A program made the translations under genes and the position numbers. 6,120 nt of DNA from Candidatus Komeilibacteria bacterium RIFCSPLOWO2_01_FULL_45_10 (GTDB lineage Bacteria; Patescibacteriota; Patescibacteriia; UBA1558; UBA10009), in assembly GCA_001818835.1 (NCBI GenBank), contig MHKL01000010.1:16404-22523 (forward strand), read 5' to 3'. The notes below the pieces were generated by a model. It saw nothing but the letters and a program-made list of their open reading frames with translations, made no database searches and was not told where the DNA came from. The number at the start of each line of letters is the position of its first letter. The stretch's first letter is position 1. Shown here piece by piece: positions 1-4,375 of the stretch.

Positions 1-205
1 TAGCGATCACTTGCGATTTTTGGTCCGGGGTTACCTCCACCAGCCACTCGGGAGCGGCCTCGTCTTTCGGCCCGATTGTCTCCTCCTGGTCAGTAAAGAT
101 TATCTTAACCGCGACTTTTTTAGGGTCGGCATAGTTAAAAAATGCAACGCATTTGACTGGCTGACACTGGCGCGTGTTGTCGCGATACGGCAGTAATTCC
201 AGCAT
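1..205 (-). CDS. Hypothetical protein, N-terminal part (runs off left edge)
   Basis: Read on the minus strand from ATG at 205-203, this frame stays open for 68 codons and leaves the window without a stop. The protein begins MLELLPYRDN and continues with mixed polar and hydrophobic residues. It contains two cysteines (C14, C19), a segment reading VKCVAFFNYADPKK, and an acidic stretch around residues 39-50. There is no signal peptide or membrane segment in the visible part. I do not recognise the family. The start is supported by AAGGAGGG three nucleotides upstream (216-209), the best ribosome binding site in the window, and by an extended -10 promoter further upstream. It is transcribed divergently from the nucleotidyltransferase-fold gene. 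The alternating pattern (VAVKIIF, EWLVEV) hints at beta strands, but that is only an impression. Confidence 0.72.
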   Translation of the reverse strand, partial: MLELLPYRDNTRQCQPVKCVAFFNYADPKKVAVKIIFTDQEETIGPKDEAAPEWLVEVTPDQKSQVIA

Positions 206-208
206 TTT

Positions 209-216
209 CCCTCCTT
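209..216 (-). promoter_or_regulatory. Strong Shine-Dalgarno site of the minus-strand gene
   Basis: On the minus strand the bases read AAGGAGGG, then AAA, then the ATG at 205-203. This matches the anti-Shine-Dalgarno tail almost perfectly, though the spacing to the start codon is short. It fixes the start of the partial minus-strand gene. None of the plus-strand genes in this window has a comparable site. Confidence 0.75.
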
Positions 217-234
217 GAATGTACCATTAAACTC

Positions 235-243
235 ATTAAAGCA
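235..243 (-). promoter_or_regulatory. Extended -10 promoter for the minus-strand gene
   Basis: The minus strand reads TGC-TTTAAT from 243 down to 235, an extended -10 (TGn plus a TATAAT-like hexamer). No good -35 sits at the right distance, as is usual for extended -10 promoters. Initiation would fall near 228, giving a leader of about 23 nt that contains the Shine-Dalgarno site at 216-209. Inferred from motif match only. Confidence 0.45.
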
Positions 244-258
244 TAAAATAATATTTTA

Positions 259-267
259 TGCTAAAAT
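259..267 (+). promoter_or_regulatory. Extended -10 promoter for the 268-3984 operon
   Basis: TGC-TAAAAT lies at 259-267, directly against the first ATG at 268. Counting about seven bases from the hexamer puts initiation at or next to the second in-frame ATG (274). The transcript would then be leaderless, which fits the lack of any Shine-Dalgarno sequence here. No convincing -35 is present. Motif-based inference. Confidence 0.45.
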
Positions 268-1227
268 ATGACTATGAATGAACTCTCTCAAGCGGTTTTA
301 GGCACTCTAGCCTATTTTGATATTTTTGGCTACCCCCTGACGCTGGTGGAAATTTGGAAGTGGTTAAACACGGATAAATCACCGATAAATCACGGATGGC
401 ACACTGATAACCCACCGATAACTCACCGATATGCTTTATTGGATATTGAAGTAACTTTGGGACAGCTGACCGACAAAATAGAAACTAAAAACGGCTTTTA
501 CTTCTTAAAAGGTAGGCAGGAAATTATTGAAAAACGGCTGAAGCGCTATGGGTACGCGGAAGATAAATTTAAGCGCGCCGTCAAATTCATCAAAATTCTG
601 CGGTTCATTCCTTTTATTAAAATGATTGCCGTCTGCAATACCCTGGCTTACAGCAACGCTTCCCCTGAAGGCGACATTGATTTATTCATCATTGCCCAAA
701 AAAACCGCTTGTGGCTGACGCGGCTTTTAACCGTCGGTTTTTTAAAAATTTTTAGGGTCAGGCCGAGAGACAATAATAAAATGGATGCTTTGGACGCCAA
801 TTTCTTTCTAAGCGAAGATAGTTTAGATATCAAAAATTTAAAAATCGGCGCCAATGACATTTATTTAACCTATTGGATTGACCAGCTGGTACCGATTTAT
901 GACACCAATAACACTTACCAAAAATTTCAGGAAGCAAACGGCTGGATTAAAGAAACTTTACCCAATGCTCTTGGCTACTCTTTGAACGAACGCCGGCAGG
1001 TTAAAAAAAGCTTGTTACTTGTTACTTGTTACTTGTTACTGATTACTGGCTTCCTGGAAAAACTGGCTAAAAAATTACAATTAAAAATCATGCCTCAAAT
1101 TTTAAAGGCAATGATGAATCAGGATACGCGCGTCGTTGTCAATGACCAGATTCTGAAGTTCCACCGCGACGACCGCCGAGCAGAGTATCAGGAAAAATTT
1201 GATAAATTACTCAATTCCTTAATATGA
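268..1227 (+). CDS. Nucleotidyltransferase-fold (pol beta superfamily) protein with N-terminal winged-helix-like region
   Basis: This 319-residue protein has an N-terminal region (about 1-82, with LAYFDIFGYPLT and NGFYFLKG) resembling a winged-helix module. A basic helix follows, then a nucleotidyltransferase-like core. The core carries NTLAYSNA (124-131) and GDIDLFII (135-142), with the DxD pair D136/D138, and a likely third carboxylate D176 in LDANFFLS. The usual Gly-Ser of the family is replaced by N124-T125, so activity is uncertain. Related proteins, as I recall them, occur in Patescibacteria without assigned substrate; I infer only that it may transfer a nucleotide or act in a regulatory way. 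Residues about 34-55 are encoded by an 11-bp repeat array, and residues 249-260 by a heptamer array that produces an unexpectedly hydrophobic stretch. ATG 274 is an alternative start and would suit a leaderless transcript. The TGA overlaps the ATG of the next gene, suggesting translational coupling. Confidence 0.75.
   Translation: MTMNELSQAVLGTLAYFDIFGYPLTLVEIWKWLNTDKSPINHGWHTDNPPITHRYALLDIEVTLGQLTDKIETKNGFYFLKGRQEIIEKRLKRYGYAEDKFKRAVKFIKILRFIPFIKMIAVCNTLAYSNASPEGDIDLFIIAQKNRLWLTRLLTVGFLKIFRVRPRDNNKMDALDANFFLSEDSLDIKNLKIGANDIYLTYWIDQLVPIYDTNNTYQKFQEANGWIKETLPNALGYSLNERRQVKKSLLLVTCYLLLITGFLEKLAKKLQLKIMPQILKAMMNQDTRVVVNDQILKFHRDDRRAEYQEKFDKLLNSLI
369..433 (+). repeat. Degenerate 11-bp tandem repeat (CACCGATAAAT) inside the nucleotidyltransferase gene
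   Basis: About six units begin near 369, 380, 391, 400, 413 and 424, with consensus CACCGATAAAT and variants such as CACGGATAAAT and CACCGATAACT. Spacing is mostly 11 bp. Because 11 is not a multiple of 3, each unit is read in a shifted frame, giving a Thr/Asp/Asn/His/Pro-rich stretch (roughly residues 34-55) between two helices of the winged-helix-like region. It looks like inserted non-coding repeat DNA tolerated in a loop. Confidence 0.7.
1011..1045 (+). repeat. Heptamer tandem repeat (CTTGTTA x4 plus CTGATTA)
   Basis: Four perfect copies of CTTGTTA (1011-1038) are followed by a diverged copy, CTGATTA (1039-1045). Three units equal 21 bp, so copy-number changes in threes keep frame. They encode the run LLLVTCYLLLIT in the C-terminal third of the nucleotidyltransferase-fold protein. 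Confidence 0.85.
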
Positions 1228-2591
1228 AAATTATCAACAAATTAATTAATTACGGTCTCTGTTTATTTGTCTTCTTACTGCCCTGGCAAACGAGGTGGAT
1301 TTTTAAAGACGCGACTATTAAAGGCGGAGTCTGGGAATACGGCCGCTATAGTTTGTACGGTACGGAAATTTTATTGATAATTTTACTGATTTTGGAAGTA
1401 ATCCGCTGGCTGATGCATTATCGCCGTTTAAATAATCAACAAAGATCTGAGGAGGTTAAAAACGAACTAAAGGGAGTAAAACTTTGGATTATTTTATTTT
1501 CGATTCTCGCCGCTTTGTCAATCCTTTGGGCAACTGATAAAGGTTTAAGCTGGTACTACTGGATAAAATTAATTGAGGGAGTAGGCCTATTTTGGCTAAT
1601 CACTAGCTACAAGCTACTAGCTACAAGCTACCCCTCGACTCCACTCGGGGCAGGCAAGCTACAATTATCTCTCATCGGCGCCGGGTTTATTCAAGCTCTT
1701 TTGGGCATTTACCAATTCTTCACTCAAAGCACTTTTGGCTCCAAGTGGCTGGGTTTGCCGCTGATTGAAACAACAGATTTGGGCGCGTCAGTTGTGGAAT
1801 TTTTGGACCAGCGCTGGCTAAGGGCTTATGGCGCCTTGCCGCATCCCAATATTTTGGGCGGCTTTTTGGCTTTAACCTTGATTTTGACCATTTTCAGTTT
1901 ATGGCGCTTTTACCAGCAAACTTCGTCAATGACTATCATCCCCAAAAAACTGTACTGGTTAACTGTTTTTTATTGGTTTTCTTTAGGCGTGATGTTTTTG
2001 GGCTTAGTCGTTACTTTTTCCCGCGGCGCCTGGCTGGCCTTTTTAGCCGCTCTGCTTTACCTAGTTTTCCATAGTTTAAAAAATAAGTTAAAGATGGAAA
2101 AAACAGTTTTGTTAAAAACCGCCGTTCTTTTTATTTTAATTTTAGGCACTTTTTTAATCGGCTTTCCGCGCCAGCTTTTTACGGCCCGCCTGACCGCCCA
2201 AGGCCGGCTGGAAAGATATTCCATTCAGGAGCGCCTGACTTCTTTTGGGCAAGCCAAGGAAATCTTTAAACAAAGCCCAATTTGGGGCAACGGCCTTGGC
2301 AATTACACTGTGGCCCTGCAAAAAATCAAACCCAACCAATGGGTTTGGGCGTACCAGCCGGTCCATAACTGGTATTTGCTGACGCTGGGCGAATTAGGGG
2401 TTATGGGGCTGTTATTACTGCTGATTTTACTTTTCCACTTTTTTAAATCAGCCGGCGCTGCCAGCCGCTCCCTCTTGATTTTGCTTCTCACCATCGGCTT
2501 ATTTGACCATTACCTCTGGAGCTTGTATTTCGGCTTAATCTTTGTCTGGCTGATTTTGGCTCTCACTAAAAAACATGAGACAACTGGCTAA
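1224..2591 (+). CDS. O-antigen ligase / polymerase (Wzy_C, WaaL-like) family membrane protein
   Basis: The 455-residue protein is polytopic, with roughly 10-12 hydrophobic segments, for example near 8-20, 48-62, 87-102, 150-166, 210-228, 245-264, 268-283, 297-313, 391-405 and 416-447. Family signatures appear in order: ALPHPN (204-209), FSRGAW (265-270, with the conserved arginine R267), a large extracytoplasmic loop with ERLTSFGQA and GNGLGN (355-360), VHNWYL (380-385), GELG (389-392) and FDHYLW (427-432). Such proteins act at the outer face of the cytoplasmic membrane, polymerising lipid-linked glycans or transferring them to an acceptor; which reaction applies here cannot be read from sequence. 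Conserved Arg and His residues in the SRGAW and HN regions are the expected functional sites. The start overlaps the upstream stop as ATGA, with no Shine-Dalgarno. Residues about 127-146 come from an inserted repeat cassette. The end overlaps uvrC by 17 nt. Confidence 0.88.
   Translation: MKIINKLINYGLCLFVFLLPWQTRWIFKDATIKGGVWEYGRYSLYGTEILLIILLILEVIRWLMHYRRLNNQQRSEEVKNELKGVKLWIILFSILAALSILWATDKGLSWYYWIKLIEGVGLFWLITSYKLLATSYPSTPLGAGKLQLSLIGAGFIQALLGIYQFFTQSTFGSKWLGLPLIETTDLGASVVEFLDQRWLRAYGALPHPNILGGFLALTLILTIFSLWRFYQQTSSMTIIPKKLYWLTVFYWFSLGVMFLGLVVTFSRGAWLAFLAALLYLVFHSLKNKLKMEKTVLLKTAVLFILILGTFLIGFPRQLFTARLTAQGRLERYSIQERLTSFGQAKEIFKQSPIWGNGLGNYTVALQKIKPNQWVWAYQPVHNWYLLTLGELGVMGLLLLLILLFHFFKSAGAASRSLLILLLTIGLFDHYLWSLYFGLIFVWLILALTKKHETTG
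1603..1661 (+). repeat. Heptamer array (CTAGCTA/CAAGCTA) interrupted by a 24-bp GC-rich insert
   Basis: A perfect 14-bp tandem duplication, CTAGCTACAAGCTA (1603-1616 and 1617-1630), is followed by a 24-bp GC-rich segment (1631-1654) starting CCCCTCGACT and ending CGGGGCAGG. Another CAAGCTA follows at 1655-1661. The CCCC and GGGG ends of the insert can pair. The insert is a multiple of three and sits exactly between heptamers, as if one element entered another. It encodes about 20 residues in a loop between membrane segments. Confidence 0.8.
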
Positions 2592-3984
2592 GCTGCCTCA
2601 AAAACCCGGCATCTACCGTTTCCTTGACCAGCAAGGAAATCTTTTGTATATCGGCAAAGCCAAAAATCTTAAAAGCCGCGTTAAATCGTACTTTACCCGC
2701 TTCGCCGAAACTAAAGCGAGGCGAGCCCGCTTCGCCGCCCGCTGCGCCAACGCGTCAGCGCGGCGAGGAGCTTCAGCGAGGCGAGCCAAAACCGCCGAAC
2801 TCTCGCCGGCCAAGCAATTAATGGTCCAAAAAATCAAAAAAATTCAGTTTTCGATCGTAACTAATGAAACCGAGGCCCTGCTTTTGGAGCGCCAGTTGAT
2901 TAAAAAATACCAGCCGCCGTATAATGTGGATTTAAAGGACGATAAAAGCTGGCTGTATGCGGTAATTACCAAGGAAGAATTTCCTAAAATAATACTAACA
3001 AGATACAAGAAACAAATCCCCTGCCTCGCCGGCAGGCAGGCAAGAAACAAAAAAATCTCAAATCACAAATTCCAATTTTCAAATTCTTTTGGGCCGTACA
3101 CTTCTGCTTCGGCCATCAGGCAAACCTTAAGAATGTTAAGGAAAATTTTTCCTTATTATTCGGCCAGCGGTCCCATGATTGATTTAAGCAAAAATTGGCG
3201 CAGCCGGCTGCATTTGGGCAGATATTTAAATAAGCCGGTGGCCGATAAAAAGGAGTGGCTGAATAATATCAAGCTGATAAAAAAATTCTTAAACGGAAAA
3301 GTTGAGGATTTTAAAATTACCTTGCGGAAAAAAATGCGCGCGGCAGCCAAAAAGAAGAATTTTGAACAAGCCGGGTTAATTAGAGACCAGTTGAAATCCT
3401 TGGAAATTATCAGCCAGAAACAACAAGTGCTTAAAAACAATGAAATTGACGAAAACTATTTGATAAAAATCAAAAAAAATTTCCAAGCCCTGGAGCAGTT
3501 GAAAAAAATCTTAAAACTGAATAAGCCCCCGTTAAGAATTGAGGCTTATGACATTTCCAACATCATGGGCCAAATGGCCGTTGGCTCTATGGTCGCTTTT
3601 ATTGACGGCCAATCGGACAAATCCCAATACCGGCGTTTTAAAATTAAAACCGTGTTTGGCGCCAATGACCCGGCCATGATCGGCGAGGTGATAAAGAGGC
3701 GTTTCCGGCATCCTGACTGGCCAGTGCCGGATTTGATTTTAATTGACGGCGGACCGACCCAGCTTAATGCCGCCGTCCGCGAATTAAAAAAATCCAGCTT
3801 TAAATTGCCGATTATTTCTTTGGCTAAAAGAGAAGAAGAAATTTATTTGTCTGATGAAGCGGTGCCCATCAGGTTGCCGAAATTCTCCCCGGCTTTGCAA
3901 TTATTGCAAAGGATTCGGGATGAAGCGCATCGGTTTGCCATTAATTATTACCGCCGATTACATTCAAAAACATATAGAGGTTGA
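2575..3984 (+). CDS. uvrC: Excinuclease ABC subunit C (UvrC), short form without HhH domain
   Basis: UvrC makes both incisions around lesions after handover from UvrB in nucleotide excision repair. The GIY-YIG nuclease spans about 8-120: PGIYRF (Y14), LLYIGKAK (Y25), SRVKSYF (R35) and ETEALLLE with the probable metal ligand E105. A UVR motif for UvrB contact lies at 245-277. The RNase H-like nuclease keeps its acid/His set in EAYDIS (D326), LILIDGG (D391) and DEAHRF (H452). Oddities: residues about 43-73 and 146-168 are encoded by repeat cassettes. The canonical cysteine-bearing region around FGPYTSASA (172-180) to LGRYLN has no cysteine; the only cysteines, C57 and C150, are in inserted segments. 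The protein stops at 469 shortly after the RNase H-like domain, without the (HhH)2 domain of typical ~550-600-residue UvrC. The start at 2575 lies inside the upstream gene, with no Shine-Dalgarno, and is fixed by how close it is to the GIY motif. Confidence 0.93.
   Translation: MRQLAKLPQKPGIYRFLDQQGNLLYIGKAKNLKSRVKSYFTRFAETKARRARFAARCANASARRGASARRAKTAELSPAKQLMVQKIKKIQFSIVTNETEALLLERQLIKKYQPPYNVDLKDDKSWLYAVITKEEFPKIILTRYKKQIPCLAGRQARNKKISNHKFQFSNSFGPYTSASAIRQTLRMLRKIFPYYSASGPMIDLSKNWRSRLHLGRYLNKPVADKKEWLNNIKLIKKFLNGKVEDFKITLRKKMRAAAKKKNFEQAGLIRDQLKSLEIISQKQQVLKNNEIDENYLIKIKKNFQALEQLKKILKLNKPPLRIEAYDISNIMGQMAVGSMVAFIDGQSDKSQYRRFKIKTVFGANDPAMIGEVIKRRFRHPDWPVPDLILIDGGPTQLNAAVRELKKSSFKLPIISLAKREEEIYLSDEAVPIRLPKFSPALQLLQRIRDEAHRFAINYYRRLHSKTYRG
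2696..2787 (+). repeat. GC-rich Arg/Ala-coding repeat block inside the UvrC GIY-YIG domain
   Basis: Direct repeats CCCGCTTCGCCG (2696-2707 and 2726-2737, 30 bp apart) and AGCGAGGCGAGCC (2715-2727 and 2775-2787, 60 bp apart) recur in the same frame. The block is clearly richer in G and C than the flanking gene and encodes a basic Ala/Arg stretch of about 30 residues. In typical UvrC the SYF segment (here 38-40) leads almost directly to the helix corresponding to AKQLMVQKI (79-87), so this is an insertion. Confidence 0.75.
3006..3086 (+). repeat. CAAGAAA-flanked cassette with GC-rich hairpin and AT-rich tail, inside uvrC
   Basis: CAAGAAACAA occurs at 3006-3015 and 3041-3050. Between them lies a 23-nt GC-rich segment (3018-3040), beginning CCCCTGCC and ending GGCAGG, whose arms CCTGCCT (3020-3026) and AGGCAGG (3034-3040) can form a hairpin around GCCGGC. 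An AT-rich tail with CAAAT/AAATTC-like words follows to about 3086. The whole stretch stays in frame and encodes about 22 residues between FPKIILTRY and the FGPYTSA motif, which lie close together in ordinary UvrC. Confidence 0.75.
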
Positions 3985-4106
3985 CCCCGCACCACTTTTT
4001 TATTTAACAGAACATTGGTATAAAAACGTAGGGACAGGTTTAAAACCTGTCCCTACATATTTTAAAACATGATTATTTAAAAAAACAAAAGTGGTGCGGG
4101 GTTGAC
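3980..4106. mobile_element. MITE-like element with terminal inverted repeats and GTTGAC duplication
   Basis: Terminal inverted repeats CCCGCACCACTTTT (3986-3999) and AAAAGTGGTGCGGG (4087-4100) bound a 115-bp non-coding segment. It is flanked by GTTGAC on both sides (3980-3985 and 4101-4106), which reads as a target-site duplication. The left copy contains the uvrC TGA; the right copy contains most of the secG -35 hexamer. There is no transposase. The AT-rich interior carries a perfect hairpin at its centre. Alternatively the outer arms are a genome-wide repeat used as a promoter-upstream motif, with the direct repeat arising by chance. This element fills nearly all of the gap between uvrC and secG; I see no gene in that gap. 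Confidence 0.55.
4028..4056. repeat. REP-like perfect hairpin
   Basis: Arms GTAGGGACAGGTTT (4028-4041) and AAACCTGTCCCTAC (4043-4056) are perfect 14-nt complements around one adenine. This type of GTAGGGRCAGG...CCTGYCCCTAC palindrome is, from memory, dispersed in many bacterial genomes. On the plus strand the following bases (ATATTTTA) form only a weak T-tract; on the minus strand the hairpin is followed by GTTTTTA, but no minus-strand gene reads into it. It may stabilise the uvrC transcript 3' end or act as a weak terminator. Confidence 0.8.
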
Positions 4107-4130
4107 AAATCAACAAGCATCTGTTATTAT
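4102..4130 (+). promoter_or_regulatory. Near-consensus promoter for secG and the downstream gene
   Basis: A perfect -35 TTGACA (4102-4107) is followed, after exactly 17 bp, by TATTAT (4125-4130), which is preceded by TGT to make an extended -10. Initiation near 4137 would leave only about 5 nt before the secG ATG at 4142, so the message would be almost leaderless, matching the absence of a Shine-Dalgarno site. This is the strongest promoter match in the window. Confidence 0.82.
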
Positions 4131-4141
4131 CTAAACTAAAT

Positions 4142-4363
4142 ATGGATAAAATATTGCAGATTGTCCAATTAGCGGCCGCGGCCTTATTGGTTGTTTTTAT
4201 TTTAATCCAGCAGCGCGGCGCCGGCCTGGGCGGCATTTTCGGCGGCGAAAGCGGTTTCTACCGGACTAAACGGGGCGCGGAAAAGGTTATTTTCATCCTC
4301 ACCATCGTCTTTGCTATTATCTTCATTGCCAGTTCTCTCTTAAATGTTTTTCTTGGGCAATAA
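4142..4363 (+). CDS. secG: Preprotein translocase subunit SecG
   Basis: SecG is the small accessory subunit of the SecYEG channel and aids preprotein movement across the cytoplasmic membrane. The 73 residues have the expected two membrane helices (about 4-24 and 49-71). Between them is the characteristic conserved loop: QQRGAGLGGIFGG (23-35), then GFYRTKRGAEK (38-48). Length is normal for the family. The start at 4142 follows directly from the near-consensus promoter, giving an almost leaderless message. The stop lies 12 nt before the GTG of the solute-binding protein in the same frame, so the two are likely co-transcribed. Coding here is free of the repeat cassettes seen in the upstream operon. 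Confidence 0.95.
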   Translation: MDKILQIVQLAAAALLVVFILIQQRGAGLGGIFGGESGFYRTKRGAEKVIFILTIVFAIIFIASSLLNVFLGQ

Positions 4364-4375
4364 TTCATCACCCTC

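Larger units (their letters stand above)
235..267. repeat. Imperfect palindrome spanning the divergent promoters
   Basis: Arms of 15 nt, 235-249 and 253-267, are reverse complements at 13 of 15 positions around the spacer AAT (250-252). The inner 9 nt, GCATAAAAT and ATTTTATGC (241-249 and 253-261), match perfectly. Each half supplies the TGC and the -10 hexamer of one divergent promoter. The palindrome can be explained as two back-to-back promoters, or as an operator for a regulator controlling both directions. Confidence 0.6.

Noticed and set aside
11..196. Plus-strand open frame of 61 codons at the left edge
   Set aside because: It lies antisense to the minus-strand frame that starts at 205, which has a strong Shine-Dalgarno, a promoter-like -10 and a more protein-like sequence. 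The plus frame has no start signal.
369..433. Possible CRISPR array or iteron-type origin
   Set aside because: The units are 11 bp and degenerate, with no spacers of uniform length, no cas genes and no replication gene; the array lies inside a coding frame.
2613..2837. Minus-strand open frame opposite the 5' part of uvrC
   Set aside because: It is a shadow caused by the GC-rich repeat block in uvrC; its Ala/Arg-rich sequence has no initiation signals, and the opposite strand clearly encodes the GIY-YIG domain.
4028..4056. Intrinsic terminator for the uvrC operon
   Set aside because: The hairpin is strong, but the plus-strand downstream sequence is ATATTTTA with no real T-tract, so it does not meet the usual pattern. 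Kept as a REP-like repeat with only possible 3'-end function.
3854..4072. Plus-strand frame overlapping the uvrC end and running into the inverted-repeat element
   Set aside because: Its first half is uvrC in another frame and its end is the REP-like hairpin translated. No family features and no ribosome binding site.
3925..4141. Frameshift or transposon truncation as the cause of the short UvrC
   Set aside because: No HhH-like continuation appears in other frames, and the stop codon is reconstructed in the predicted pre-insertion site, so the short form probably predates the insertion.
4000..4236. Minus-strand frame across the uvrC-secG gap
   Set aside because: It crosses the hairpin element and is antisense to secG, whose identity is certain. 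No initiation signals.
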